Part shown: one piece after another, positions 46,768-60,168 of the stretch | How the letters are laid out: each line of letters starts with the position of its first letter | Numbering within the stretch: position 1 is the first letter of the stretch | Assembly (NCBI GenBank): GCA_001972305.1 | Contig: BDDD01005858.1 | Location: 1-64,000 of the forward strand | DNA: 64,000 nt | Origin: Cephalotus follicularis | Taxonomy: Eukaryota; Streptophyta; Magnoliopsida; Oxalidales; Cephalotaceae | Direction of reading: 5' to 3' | The notes under the pieces: model-generated | Told to the model about the DNA's origin: nothing | Database searches by the model: none | The model's input: the letters and a program-made list of their open reading frames with translations, nothing else | Position numbers and translations under genes: made by a program

Positions 46768-48068
46768 TGCCCTTAACAGTCCCTATTAACTCCTAACATG
46801 TTAATCATTATATGTTTAATTATATTTTTTTCTCAGTTCTAATATTCAGGGACCTTCTCATATGGCACTTCCTTAATTGTTTTTTTTTTTTAAAGTAAAA
46901 ATTTATGACGAAATGTAAAATCCAACGATTTATAAAATTTAAATTATAACGAAATATTGATGTAGGAAGAGGTCACTCTCTATGGAGACAAAAATTGTGA
47001 TATTCTTTTAGGACTTAAAAAAACAACCATCGATTGAATGGTCAATGTGAATTTTCTACCTAATAAAAGAAAATAAAAATAAAACTATGCCCTTTAAAAA
47101 AAGAAAATTAATAATCAAACTATCATATTGTTAACCTCTCACATTTTCATTCATTGATTGGATTTAATTTAAGGGTGATAATTCATGTTAATATATTAGG
47201 TTTATATTGTTTTTTGAGTCAGATTTGTGTTGTGATTAGCGGATTATTCAGAAACCAAATCAAGTTAAATGTGTTGATAATGACGGATCCTTATTCATTT
47301 TAGGGTATGCAATTGCATACCCTAAGATTTAAAAAAAAAAAATTGTTATATATATAATTTTTAATTTATATTATTTACATATCTTAAAAAAAATAAAATA
47401 CATTTAAACTTATATTTTAGTGCCCTTAACAGACCCTATTAACTCCTAACATGTTAATCATTATATGTTTAATTATATTTTTTTCTCAGTTCTAATATTC
47501 AGGGACCTTCTCATATGGCACTTCCTTAATTGTTTTTTTTAAAGTAAAAATTTATGACGAAATGTAAAATCAAACGATTTATAAAATTTAAATTATAACG
47601 AAATATTGATGTAGGAAGAGGTCACTCTCTATAGAGACAAAAATTGTGATATTCTTTTAAGACTTTAAAAAACAACCATAGATTGAATGGTCAATGTGAA
47701 TTTTCTACCTAACAAAAGAAAATGAAAATAAAACGATGCCCCTTAAGAAAAGAAAATTAATAATCAAACTATCATATTGTTAACCTCTCACATTTTCATT
47801 CATTGATTGGATTTAATTTAAGGGTGATAATTTATGTTAATATATTAGGTTTATATTGTTTTTTGAGTCAAGTTTGTGTTATGATTAACGGATTATTCAG
47901 AAACCAAATCAAGTTAAATGTGTTGATAATGACGGATCCTTATTCATTTTAGGGTATGCAATTGCATACCTTAAGATTTTAAAAAAAAAATTGTTATATA
48001 TATAATTTTTAATTTATATTATTTACATATCTTAAAAAAAATAAAATACATTTAAACTTATATTTTAC
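46768..48068. repeat. Direct tandem repeat, two ~650-bp units
   Basis: Unit 1 is 46768-47420 and unit 2 is 47421-48068. Both start tgcccttaacag and end aaacttatatttta. They differ by a few substitutions and by the length of T and A runs. Both contain gggtatgcaattgcatacc, a 17-bp inverted repeat. No coding frame is present. Confidence 0.92.
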
Positions 48069-49958
48069 ATACTCTAAATTTTTTTTGAAGATCCGTTACT
48101 ATAATCTACACTCATTTAAGTAAATATAATGTCTGATTTAGATCATAATCACGTATCGTCACCTAAATTATATCTTTGAATTATATTTGATATGTTGTTC
48201 AGAGAGCAACCTCGCATGTTTGATGAAACAACTCGAGTTGCATAAATAAATGAAAAATTGGAAGGCCAATCATGCATATATCTTATTTCCACGTAGCAAA
48301 GAGTGGATCAATAATCTATTAAATAACTTGGACAGAATTTATTTGCCTATCAGGTGGCTTCTTAGCAATTTACTGATTTAGTATTGAATTCAATTAGCCG
48401 TTTAAAGAAATCATATTTTGGAGTTGAACACTAAGCTGCTCTTTCTTTAAATAGAAAACCCAGTTTAAAACTGATCTTCATGTTCCTAGTATGACATCAT
48501 AATATTTTTTTATTGCTAAGTCAATGATCTAGACACTCTAACAGACGATGAGATACATCAACTCTCATAAATGTGTCTAGGAGCACTGGGCCTTCATTAT
48601 AATATAAAAACCAAACTTAAGCATAGAAGAGGACCAAACATATAACGATATCTTAATCAATAATTTATGCCCATGGGATAATCAAATATCTATTTCCATT
48701 CCTTTCTTATTTAGTTTTTGTTTTTAAGACGCATTTAAGTAATCTCCGAGACAGCAGAATTGTAAGGAACTAAAGATACATGCACATGGCATCACCACGA
48801 ATCCAGCAAGTTTATTGGAGGGAGGCACATATTCAAGATCTGGTCTAAAATTGTTACAAATTTGCTGATTCCCAACACACATAATAGGAGATAGGCACAC
48901 CTAAAGAATTGATCAAACCATATTTAAGAATTTGTAAACACAAATTTTATATATATATGAAATTTTTGGAAGCCAGAGAGACTTGTGCTTACGCAGGTCT
49001 CTCCTGGCTCAGTCCATGATCATCACAATAGATCTTTTTATCAACTGATGCAAAAGATAAATTTAAGGAATGAGCCATTTTTGGAGCAATATATTAAAAG
49101 TATATTAAGCATCTCGATATTTTTATTAATTTTTTCATCTTAATATATGTAGTATTACAGATGAATGATACTTGTAAAGTAAAATACATTGATTGTATCT
49201 ATTATTTTTTATAAAAGAATAAATACATGATATATATAATAACACATGTATTAGAATAAAAAAATTGATAAAAATATTGAGATGCCTAATTTATAGTATA
49301 TGCATTATACCTATTTATAACTTGTGTTCGTCTAAATTACTACACAAAGACAAAATTTTATTTATTTTATTTTGGTTAATAGTCAAGTAATGTTAAGGCT
49401 CAGTTTGTTCACACTATCTTAAATACAACTTTTTGAAGAAAAAAAAATTTAGTGTTATTATAGTATCAAATGATAGGTTATATTTTTCATATATTTTTTG
49501 TACCATGTATCGGTTAAAAATATTTACTATTTTATTTGTATGAAATAAGAAAAAATGATTGATATTTATTTATATTATGGTAATATATACAGTAAGTTTT
49601 TTACAACTCTCTTGACGGGTTAAAAACACATCATTCTTATTGACCTCTTAGAAGATCTTTGTGACATGTGGATCTCAAATAACATATAAAGATCTTTAAC
49701 AAGTTGAGTTAAACTCTGAGAAGTTTTAAAGTCAAAAACCTAAATATTACATTTACAGCTATGGATTTAGAAATTGGAGTTATGGTAAATACGCCCACTC
49801 TAAAATTTTATCATAAAAAAATAATAATAATAAGACAAGTAGAAAAACTGGTACCTTTTTCAATTGGAAAAAAGGAACCATTGTATCATCACGTATGCGT
49901 CATTAACTACGACTAATCAAAGGCGTTTAACGTACCTAATCCAAAGCTTAAAAGACAT
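48069..49958. other. AT-rich upstream region of the FQR1-like gene
   Basis: Nothing coding is recognised. ACGT cores at ~49891 (tcacgtatgcgtcatt) and ~49930 (taacgtac) are possible bZIP sites, but this is weak evidence. Confidence 0.35.
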
Positions 49959-49966
49959 TATAAATT
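49959..49966 (+). promoter_or_regulatory. Probable TATA box of the FQR1-like gene
   Basis: ttataaat lies 105 bp before the ATG at 50064, followed by the pyrimidine-rich ctctgctctgatctatctc where transcription would start (~49990). Confidence 0.6.
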
Positions 49967-50063
49967 CAGGCTCTGCTCTGATCTATCTCACGTTAACACC
50001 AACAACACGTTTTTGCTAAAAAAAATACAGAGACGAAACAGAGAAAGCAAGGCACTCCATCAA

Positions 50064-52993
50064 ATGGCTACTACTAAAGTCTATATCGTGTAAGTCTCTC
50101 TCTCTCTCTCTCTCTCTTCTTGTAATGGAAAACTAACTGCGTTTTGTTTGTGCTCTATATTTTTACTTGTTTTTACTGTGTTTTGTAGATTGCTTGATCA
50201 TTACTTCAATTACTTAAGCATATTCTTCTATGAGAAATTGAGTTTACATGGTATCTTAATAGTTTGTGTTATTTATTTATTATCGATTGTTGGCTCATTT
50301 CATTGACTGAATGCTTTTTGGGGTGTGATTGATTGGATTACCATAAGGTTTTGATAACAAATTGAAAAGAAAAGGTTTTCTTTTGAGTGTTAGTTGAATC
50401 TGAATTTTTGTTACCATGAAGTGGTTATTGCATTTTATATATAAATCGTGTTTTCGCTATTTACAACAGTGTAGATGCTACATTCAATTGTTAAACAGGT
50501 CAGTTTGTACAATTACTTCCCTAAATATATATATTTTTTGGTCTCCTTTTTATCTTGATGGCTCCACTTAGCCTAAGTGATGAAGTAGAGGGTAGTGGAA
50601 AATCATGTCTTGAATTTTGATTCTCCTAGGCAGCAACTTGTCTTTACCTATGGTTGGAAAAATTATCTCTCCATTGTGTGCCCATCTACTAAACTAAAAA
50701 AGAAAAAGAAAAGTTTTTTCTTTTCTGCATTTCAAATTTTCTTTGTAAATTTTTAGGAAATTTTGAATATCATTAGTCTTTTGCATAAAATATAAGAAGC
50801 AAAGTAAACAAATTTCGAAGATCTTTAGAATATTGATCGATTTATTCCTGATCACTACGAAGAGCTCTAGCAAGGAAGTCTGTCGTTTGGCACGTAGCAT
50901 AAAAGGGCCTAGCTATGTCACTTCACTCTTCCATTTTGTTTCATTCATCATCTATCGATGACTAGATTAAAAAGATACGGTTTAAATTAAATGTTACATA
51001 TATGCATCTAGTTATTGAGGTTGAATTTTCTAACCAATATTTGTGAATGAGAAAGAGTGAACCGTGTATGGAGATTATGGTGTTGATTAGTAAGAAAAAC
51101 CGTGAACGAGTGATTGTGAAACTCTGCCTACCTTTTGAAATTATTATTGTTAAGAGATTCTTAGAAGCATGGTGGTCCCTGCATTCATCATTACAAGGAA
51201 CAAACTTTGGTGCATAATACAATATTGAAAGAGATTAGTAGTGGCTTTCATTTTCGTAAATTGGAATCCATGAAGTTGTGCCTTAATGGTATCTTATTTC
51301 AACTCTTTGTGCAGAAAGCACAACTTATACTGGTTGAGTTTTATATACAGTAAAACTCTTTGTTTTGTTGTTGTAGTCTCATTATGCACCTTCATTTTTT
51401 AAACCTGTGTTGTTGCTAATTTTCCTGATATAGTTCAATCAACCCATTGTATTATCATCATAAGTCTTGTTATTACAAAAATTCAGTTTTTATTTTTAGG
51501 CAAATTTAGTAACTAGGAAAATGGTTTATATTTTATCCTTGAACTATATATACAGTTAATATTCGTGGGAATTACACCAGTGTTCAAGTGATAGTTAGAA
51601 AGTTTTTGTGCCTGATGCAGTTACTACTCAATGTATGGACATGTTGAGAAGCTTGCCGAAGAGATAAAGAAAGGAGTTGGATCTGTTGAAGGAGTAGAAG
51701 TAAAACTATGGCAGGTACGAAATTGTCTTTGCAATATTTCCTTCTTCAATTTCATGTTAGGATATATGGAGGTTTTAAAGGTAGGAAAGGCATCCTTGAA
51801 TTTTTTTCCCCATGTTGATAACTAGTAGCCAGAGTATGTTTGAGCTGTTGCAGTTCAAATAGGGACACAATGTTTGAAATATTTGCATTGACTAGAATGT
51901 GACAATACATACTAAGTCAGTTTTTTAATGGCATGTGTTCTTTCACTGATGCATAGAGATGGTTTATCAATTGAATGGACTAAGTTTTTGAGGTATTGTT
52001 TTCTAATTTCAGGATTTTTAATAGTGTTGCAGATAAAGGTACACCAATTATACTACAAAAGCTGGAATATTATTTGGACTTCTATCTAATTTAACCATCT
52101 TCAACTCCATAGTTTCTCTACTTTGAAAAAGATTGATATATATGGATAGGAGCTTTCAATATAGTAAACGTAATTGAAAGAAAGATAGTTTTCGTTTTCT
52201 TAATCACTGTAATGATGTATGATGGTCAATTGCATTGGTTAATTTCTTTGACATAGTTTCATATTTAGTTGAGAAGAAAAGAAATGAGATGTGCACAAGA
52301 AAGTATTAATATTTGTAATGGATTCTCTTTCTCTCCTCTAAATGTGGAGTATGATTACCTGGTTTCATATCAGTAATTGGCATTTTGACAGGTGCCTGAA
52401 ACACTTTCAGAAGATGTTCTAGTGAAAATGAGTGCACCAACAAAGAGTGATGTACCAACCATTACACCCGGTGAGCTGGCCGAGGCTGATGGAATTCTTT
52501 TTGGTTTCCCCACTAGATTTGGAATGATGTGTTCACAATTTAAAGCATTTCTTGATGCAACTGGAGGTCTTTGGAGAACACAAGAGCTTGCAGGAAAGCC
52601 TGCGGGGATTTTCTACAGCACTGGATCTCAAGGCGGTGGACAAGAGACTACACCGTAAGTTTTCATTTCCCGGGTTCCATCGCCCCTTGTCTCTTATTTT
52701 GGTATCTCAAAAGAACAATAATAGTGAATTGAAGGAAATTTTCAATATCAAAATTATGCAGCTTGACAGCTATTACTCAACTTGCTCACCATGGGATGTT
52801 GTTTGTGCCCATTGGATACACATTTGGAGCTGGCATGTTTGAAATGGAGAAGGTCAAGGGTGGCAGCCCCTATGGTGCTGGAACTTTTGCTGGGGATGGA
52901 TCAAGACAGCCTTCTGAGCTAGAGCTAGAGCTAGCTTTCCACCAGGGAAAGTACTTTGCTGGTATTGCAAAGAAGCTCAAGGGAATTGCTTAA
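50064..52993 (+). CDS. FQR1: NAD(P)H:quinone oxidoreductase, WrbA/flavodoxin type (FQR1-like), four exons
   Basis: Exons: 50064-50089, 51621-51714, 52392-52654 and 52762-52993 (stop). All introns have GT...AG ends, and the exons join in frame to give 204 residues, the usual length for plant FQR1. Exon 1 encodes MATTKVYIV. Exon 2 begins the flavin-phosphate loop [15 protein letters not shown] (10-24). Exon 3 carries [10 protein letters not shown] (77-86) and [13 protein letters not shown] (115-127), both FMN-contacting blocks. Exon 4 has [20 protein letters not shown] and the [16 protein letters not shown] block. The enzyme binds FMN and reduces quinones by two electrons, avoiding semiquinone radicals; Arabidopsis FQR1 is cytosolic/membrane-associated and auxin-induced (known). 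Intron 1 (1.5 kb) opens with a (CT)n tract. No lesion is seen, so it is likely functional. It could be any of the closely related FQR1-like paralogues. Confidence 0.95.
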
Positions 52994-54059
52994 TATTCAC
53001 TTCATTACTACATTTGTACAACTTTTTTTTTTTACTCTATTGGTATCAATCCCAAAAAAGTAAGTTACAAACTTCCTTTGTTCTCCCAATGAGTAATATG
53101 TATTATTGAACACATATGTAGTCACAAACTTGCTGTGTTTCTTAAAGGCATTGGCTTCTTATCAACTACATAAAAGTTTGTCTTAAATCCTATCCTCATT
53201 GATTGTCAGTTTCCTTATTTTGGCCTAACTAGCTATGAATATCAGCAGGAGCTCATTATTAAGTTTTGAAAAAATCAGAGGAAGCCAAGAAGAATCTCTC
53301 TCTATGCCCAAGATATATTTGTTATCTCGATGTCTCAATATAGCTAGTGCACACACACACAAATCAGGGAAGAGTTGTTACGAAGCTAGCAATTGTCCTA
53401 CAACTATATAAATTATAGTAAATTACAAATTATAAGTGAGTGTTCGTCTCTCTTCGGCTTCAAGGTTTTACCAATCCGTTTGTTCATCCCTCTTTGGCCT
53501 CTTGGTGTTACCAATCGGCTATTCAATTGCGATGTGGTCAGTTCTTATATATATGAATTTTTTTTCATTGTTCTAGTTTTTAAAATGAGGATTTAAGGGA
53601 AAAAAATATAGAAAAGTGTATTTAGAAATATGTTTTTTTCTTCTTCTGAGTATTAGTTCTTTTTTTTCTTTGTTGTTTTTCCTTTTTTTTTTCTTGAGAA
53701 TACGATGGAGATGCTCTTGGGGTTTGTTTTTTTTTTTTTAACTTGTTGGGTTTGTCAAAAAATTGTAAAGTAAAATACAAGTTAATCGCTGAAATTTGAT
53801 GTATACACTTTAGTTCATCTATCACGTTCGTCAGTCTTTGCTATTAAACATGGTTAAAAAGTTAAGTAATTATTCTCATATATAAAGACTAAAAGTGCAT
53901 TTTTCCTATTACAGAGGAACTAAAATGTTCTTAATATCAAATATCAATGACTAGTTTGTTTTTTAACCTAACAAAATTATTAATGGTCAACAAATAATGA
54001 CTTTCATGTGTGTAGTCAAACATTTATATTGAGGATATAAAAATGCATTTTTCATAACA
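52994..54059. other. 3' flank of the FQR1-like gene and spacer
   Basis: T-rich and AT-rich. No canonical AATAAA is seen close to the stop codon. A weak direct repeat of ttcgtctctcttcggctt/ttcatccctctttggcct lies at ~53440-53500. No other gene is recognised. Confidence 0.45.
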
Positions 54060-54525
54060 GATGATGACTTTTATATGATGTTTTATTGTATGCACGCATG
54101 TATTATATTTTTCTCCTCTGCTTTTGTATTGGTTGTTTTCTCTGGTATGTGTCCATATATATGGTAACCTATACAACCCTCAGGGTTGCTGACCCATTCC
54201 TTTGAATGAGCCAGGTACAGGAACAGGTAGTGGTGGCACATCGCAGCAGCATCACGGATAAAGATTTAATAAGTTCCTCCTCCTCGACAGTACGCTTTGT
54301 TGGTCGGACTTGTAAGAAATAATTATGTATTTATTTGTTTTCCTGCTGGTTGTAGCAGTGTATTTTTTTAATGTATCAAACTGGGTCTGTATATCCACAC
54401 ATTAAATAAATGTTTATGTTTATGGTTTTTTTTAAGTTTTAAATTTTTGTGGTTTAATGATGATGAAATGTACAGATTGCCACGTGTTGGCCTGTTGGGC
54501 CCATTCCACGGTTCGGGGCGTGACA
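54060..54525 (+). repeat. Gypsy-2 5' LTR remnant
   Basis: Starts at atgatgacttttatatgatg and ends ggggcgtgaca. About 2 kb of the LTR (compare 59399-61446) are missing, so no target duplication can be read. It contains the cagggttgctgacccattcc block common to the family. Confidence 0.9.
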
Positions 54526-54530
54526 AGTTT

Positions 54531-54542
54531 TGGTATCAGAGC
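54531..54542 (+). other. Primer-binding site (initiator tRNA-Met), Gypsy-2
   Basis: An exact tggtatcagagc five bases after the LTR end. Confidence 0.93.
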
Positions 54543-54636
54543 TGTACTATTCTGGATATGCCGGGATAGAACCCTTGGCAAGTGGAATTAAGATATATGT
54601 GTAGTTATTGACCCGTTCTTTTATGTGAATCAGTAT

Positions 54637-55880
54637 GAAAGGACGACGAAGTAGAAGCGTACAAGGAGAGAGGTCCGGGCCGTCGACCAGGCGTACCCGC
54701 TCAAATAGAGGTGCCGAGGAAAAAGGAGAAGTTAATGCAACGAAGAGGATTTATGAGAAGAATGCGTGCCATGATAAGTCAAATGCATGAATTTATGTAA
54801 GGGCAACCGGATGAAGATGAACAATCACCTGCTGCTGTACCAGCTAGATGTGCTACAGAGGCTTCTGAACAGACATCAGCTGCTTGACCAGCCAGACGGG
54901 CTGTAGCCGCAAGGAGATCAGTTGACCAACCTTCACGATGAGAGAACCCATTGATTGGATTCTTGAAGTTAAATCCTCCAGCCTTCACAGGAGATCCTGA
55001 TAGTATATCGGCTGAGAGATGGTTAATGCAATTGGATAAAATCTTACGTGTCATGGATTGCTCTGACTCTCAGAAGGTTGTGTTTGCAACGTACATGTTA
55101 CAAAGCGAAGCGAAAAACTGGTGGAAGATGATCGAATCCCAGCGGGAGATATTTGAAACGACATATTCTTGGGATACTTTTAAAGCAGAGTTCAATGACA
55201 GATTCTATCCCGAGGTAGAGATTGATAAGAGAGAAGCTAAATTTCTAGGCTTGACATAGAGAGATATGACTATGGCCCAATATGATGCCAAGTTCATCAA
55301 GTTATCAAGGATAACTCCTTCCATGGTGAACACTGAGTCAAGGAAAGCAAAGAAGTTCCTTGGAGTACTACGACCTGACATCCAGGAGAAGCTAGTGCCC
55401 CTACATCTACGATCCTTCTTTGATCTGTCTAACAGGGTACGTGAAGTTGAAGCCTTGGCTCAGCGATTTCAGAATCTAGAAATTCAGACCAGTAATCGGA
55501 GACCTGCCCTTCTGGTGATCTGTCGGGAAGGAGTTCGGGAAGCAGCAATAAATCCCGTAGGTCCGGATATCACAACAGTTTAAGGCAGGGTGAATCTCCC
55601 CGCAGTATTGGTAGCCCAGCAGGACCTTCAAGGTTGGGAAGGCAATCTTGTGGTTCTCAGTAAAGAAGACCTGGTCGTTACTCACGACGGCAACGACAGT
55701 GAAGGATGGCTTCTCAAAGAGGTTCTTCTAAACCTGCCGATGATGAACAGGAGTCTGTTGAACCCTGTGTGCATTGTGGTCATACCAACCATGTTTCTGA
55801 TGATTGCTGGTGGAAGGATGATCGGTGTTGGACTTGTGGAGCTCCAGACCATATATCTACTCAATGTCCATAGAATCAGT
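54637..55880 (+). pseudogene. Gypsy-2 gag, degenerate
   Basis: The ATG at 54637 opens a basic Arg-rich start. The frame then shifts and has stops (~54797, ~54886, ~54939) before the capsid domain, which is clear from 54951: FTGDPDSISAERWLMQLDKI, NWW, F..RFYP, then a stop at 55257-55259 (Gypsy-1 has CAG at the matching place). The capsid resumes at 55266 (AQYDAKFIKLSR). A double CCHC knuckle (CVHCGHTNHVSDDC, CWTCGAPDHISTQC) lies at ~55770-55870 in another frame. Confidence 0.85.
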
Positions 55881-55984
55881 TCAACATAGGAGGTCAAACA
55901 AGACAAGGTTCAAATCGATCACAAGGAAGTTTCCAGCAAGGCCGCCCTAGTACCAGTTCACATGGAAACCGAGGTAAGCAGCCG

Positions 55985-56475
55985 ATGGGATCCACACCTA
56001 CGGTGCAAGGAAGAGTATATACGATGGATCAACGAGCTGCAGTTGGATCACCCTCAGTGATTGGAGGTATGGTTTATGTATCTCAGCTTTTGGCACGAAC
56101 TTTGATTGTTCCAGGCTCATCCCATTCGTATGTTGCCTCTCATTTTATAAGTCGTATGAATGTGGAGCTCGAGCCTTTACCTTTTATGATAGAGGTCAGC
56201 ACACCGGTAGGAGAGTCGGTTACCTCCCGGTGGGTGTGTAGATCTTGTGCTATCGAGATTTGTGGGCATGTTCTTTCGGCAGACCTTATAGTACTACCGA
56301 TGGGTGATCTAGATATGATTCTCGGTATGGATTGGCTGTCAGTACATTATGCACATGTGGACTGTAACAGGAAGGTTGTAACCTTCCATTTGCTAGGACA
56401 GTCTCCGTTCCAGTTTATCGGGACGTTAGAACATCAGCCAATTTCCATGATATCTTCTTTTTAGGCTGACAGACT
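55985..56475 (+). pseudogene. Gypsy-2 aspartic protease, active site lost
   Basis: An open frame of 159 codons to 56464. Where the family has the D-S/T-G active site, this copy reads LIVPGSSHSYV: the catalytic Asp is replaced by Val. The downstream [13 protein letters not shown] block is intact. Without the Asp, maturation of the polyprotein cannot occur. Confidence 0.85.
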
Positions 56476-57919
56476 CTTGAGATAGGGTTGTACTACTTAC
56501 CTGACGCATGTTACGGATGACAGTAAATGGAAACCGAAGTTGGAGGATGTTCCTATGGTTTGTGAATACCCGGACGTGTTTTCGGAAGAGCTGACATCCT
56601 TACCTCCTAAGAGAGGTGTGGAGTTTTCTATAGATCTGCTACCAGGAACAGCTCCAGTATCGACAGCTCCTTACCGGATGGCCCCTCATGAGTTAAAGGA
56701 ATTGAAAGTGCAACTACGGGAGTTGTAGGATATAGGTTTTATCAAACCCAGTGTATCCCCGTGGGGAGCACTAGTCTTGTTTGTGAAAAAGAAAGACGGA
56801 TCATTACTGATGTGTATCGATTACCGGCAGCTGAATAAGGTGACAGTCAAGAATAAGTATCCACTGCTGCACATCGATGACCTATTTGACCAGCTGAAGG
56901 GATATTCAGTGTTCTCTAAATTGGATTTGAGATCGGGATATCACTAGCTCTGAGTTAGAGCAGAGGATGTTCCGAAGACTGCCTTCAGATCACGATATGG
57001 ACACTACGAATTCGTAGTGATACCTTTCAGGGTGACCAACGCCCCTGCTGCATTTATGAGCTTGATGAACAGTATATTTAGTACATATCTGGATCGGTTT
57101 ATCATGGTGTTTATTGATGATATCCTTATATATTCGAAGTCCATGGAAGAACATGGAGAACACCTGCACTTGGCGTTACAAACTCTCAGAGATCACAGGC
57201 TGTATGCCAAGTTTATCAAGTGTCAATTCTGGCTATCAGAGGTAACATTCCTTGGTCATGTTATATCCAATGCCAGATTGCCAGTAGATCCTACAAGGAT
57301 CAAAGCGGTAAAGGGCTGGAAACGACCAACGAATGTGACGGAATTCTGAAGCTTTCTTGGCTTGGTAGGATACTACCGTCAGTTTGTAGAAGGATTCTCC
57401 AAGATAGCAATACCTGTGACCCGATTGACGTAGAAGAATGTTGCCTTTGTCTGGGATGATGCTTGTGAGCAGAGTTTCCAAGAATTAAAGCATCGTCTGA
57501 CTACTGCGCCAGTCCTTGCCTTACCAGAGGGTAATGAAGGTTTTGTGGTATACAGTGACGCATCAGGCAGTGGCCTGGGATGTGTCCTTATGCAGAATGT
57601 AAGAGTGATCGTATACGCCTCAAGGAAGTTAAAGCTCCATAAGGAGAATTACCCAACTCATGATTTTGAGTTAGTAGCGATAGTGTTCGCGCTGCGTAAA
57701 TGGAGGCATTACCTATATGGTGCGAAGTTCGAGGTGTACACCGATCACAAGAGCCTAAAGTATTTGTTTTCACAAAAGGACCTGAATACGAGACAACGAA
57801 GTTGGATGAAATTGCTCAATGACTATAACTGTGAAATACAGTACCATCCAAGTAAAGCTAATGTTGTTGTAGACGCTCATAGTCGTCGATTGGCTTGCCT
57901 AACCATTGCTCATATTTAG
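56476..57919 (+). pseudogene. Gypsy-2 reverse transcriptase and RNase H, with stops
   Basis: [46 protein letters not shown], then the FIDD catalytic core (~57111), KCQFW...FLGH, the connection, and RNase H with [15 protein letters not shown] (~57547) and [12 protein letters not shown]. Stops occur at ~56726, in SGYH*L* (~56946, ~56952), ~57347 and ~57430. The RNase H to tether part (57545-57919) is one clean frame. Confidence 0.87.
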
Positions 57920-58027
57920 ACATGTCTATGGTTAATGGACCAGATCTGTGAAGCTCAGAGTAGTGATGGAGACTTGCTCAAGTTAGCTCTGAATGAACAT
58001 GGAGGATTGAAGAAGGATTTTTCTGTA

Positions 58028-59361
58028 TAAGAGGATGGATTGATCCGATATCATGGCAGAATATGTGTTCCTAATAATAAAGAATTCAAGGATGAACTGT
58101 TATCACAAGCGCATCACTCTAGTTTCTCCGTACATCCGGGGAGTACCAAGATGTATCGGGATCTAAAACTGGACTATTGGTGGAACAACATGAAGAGAGA
58201 GATAGCTGAGTATTTTGCTTCCTGTTTGACATGCCAACAGGTTAAAGCAGAACACCAAAGGCCAGCAGGATTGTTGCAGCCGTTGCTTGTGGCACAGTGG
58301 AAATGGGAACACATAACGATGGATTTTGTGGTAGGACTGCCCAGAACAAGGAATGGCCGTGATGCTGTATGGGTGATCGTCGATCGCTTTACTAAATCTG
58401 CACATTTTCTTGTGATCAAGACAATTTTTTTCGTTACACGCCTGGCAAATCTGTATATTGCTGAAATTGTGAGGCTCCATGGAGTACCAATCAGTGTGGT
58501 ATCTAATAGAGACCGCCGTTTTACATCGTAATTTTGGAGAAAACTGCAAGAGGCTTTTGGTACTCAGCTAAATTTTAGCACAACTTTTCAACCCAGACTG
58601 ACAGACAGTCTAAAAGGACTATAAGGACTCTGGAAGACATGTTACGAGCATGTGTTTTGGATTGGGGAGGTAGCTGGGAAGACCATCTACTGTTAGTAGA
58701 GTTCTCGTACAACAACAGTTTTCACGCCAGTATTGGTATGACACCGTTCGAGGCTCTCTATGGAAGGAAATGTAGAACCCCGATCTGTTGGTTTGAAGTG
58801 GGTGAACAGAGTCTTGTGGGACCAAAGCTTGTGCAAGACACAATTGAGAAGGCAAAAGTTATCCAGGAAAGACTCCGTACAGCACAAAGCAGACAAAAAA
58901 GCTATGCAGACCACCGCAGGCGAGAATTGGAGTTCGCTGTGGGCGATCATGTATTCCTTAAAGTCTCTTTGACTAAAGGAATCATGAGGTTCGACAAGAA
59001 AGGGAAGTTAGCCCCTCGTTTTATAGGAGCTTTTGAGATCCTTGAGAGAGTGGATGTTGTTGCTTATCGACTTGCCTTACCACCCAGCCTGGCGGATGTG
59101 CACAATGTGTTTCATGTTTCGATACTGCAGAAGTACCATCCCGACCCTTCTCACGTGTTGCGACGGGAGCCACTAGAGTTGAGAATGGATTTGAGTTTCG
59201 AAGAGATACCTATCCAGATTCTCGACCGACGAATCAAGCAGTTAAGGAATAAAACAATTCCGTTAGTAAAGGTGTTATGGCAATACCACGGAGTAGAAGA
59301 AGGTACATGGGAAAGAGAAGATGATATCCAGACCAAGTACCCCCATTTATTTTCATCCTAG
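58028..59361 (+). pseudogene. Gypsy-2 integrase and chromodomain
   Basis: Two open frames. 58040-58531 has the H..H..C..C zinc-binding domain (HHSSFSVHPGSTKMY...CLTCQQ) and the core start MDFVVGLPRTR. The second catalytic position reads SNRDRRF where the family has SDRD, an Asp-to-Asn change. After a break (58531-58638), 58639-59361 gives [29 protein letters not shown], the GDHVFLKVS block, and a C-terminal chromodomain ([21 protein letters not shown]..., WE.ED to the stop). The chromodomain places it with the Tekay/Del chromoviruses. Confidence 0.87.
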
Positions 59362-59385
59362 GAAATCTCGGGACGAGATTTCTGT

Positions 59386-59398
59386 AAGGAGGGGAGGA
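59386..59398 (+). other. Polypurine tract of Gypsy-2
   Basis: aaggaggggagga directly abuts the LTR start TGTAAGAGCTC at 59399. Confidence 0.9.
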
Positions 59399-60092
59399 TG
59401 TAAGAGCTCTAGATATTATAAAGTATTATTATTGGGCTTTGTAAATTTCTTTTTTTTCTTTCCTTTTGGGCTGGACCCGAATTTTATGAAGTATTTATTT
59501 GGTCCTTAATGGAAAATAATTAATGGCTTTGGGCTAAAGAGATTATTTCATTCTCATTGGGCCGAATTTAATGTAGTATGTTGTTTATTGGGTTTTAATA
59601 TAGAAAGTCTAATTTGGCCCAAGGGGGGGAAGCTGACCCAAGTCCATGAATGGCAATGCACCCGTAAGAATTGCCTACACAATTCTAGATTATTACTTGG
59701 TGACTTTAAAAGGAGAATGGGACAGAGAGCTACACTTTAGCCATTTTCTTCACGTTTTATTGCAGAGAAATCTGGAGAATGAGAGAGTGGGAGATAGAAG
59801 ACAAGTGGGTGTTGTCCAAGTGAGCCCCATGCCCTTGCTCCTCCAATTATAAATACTCATTCCCTGAGAGCAAGAATTGTGCAAGGAAAGTGAAATTGGG
59901 CAAGCTAAAAGTGTAGCAGTCCCCAGCTTCAAGGAAGTCTAAAGTTATTGGTGATCTCCATTTGCAACCATATCCCCAGGTAGGTTGCTCTATGTCCGAG
60001 TGCCTACCAGCTTGTGTGTGATTATTATATATTGTTTGTCTGCTGTGTGCATTTTATTGCTTGGTTATTTATGTGGTGCTATTAGTATTGTA

Positions 60093-60168
<76 letters not shown>

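Noticed and set aside
50694-51222. Minus-strand ORFs within intron 1 of the FQR1-like gene
   Set aside because: AT-rich chance frames with no domain, in a well-supported intron.
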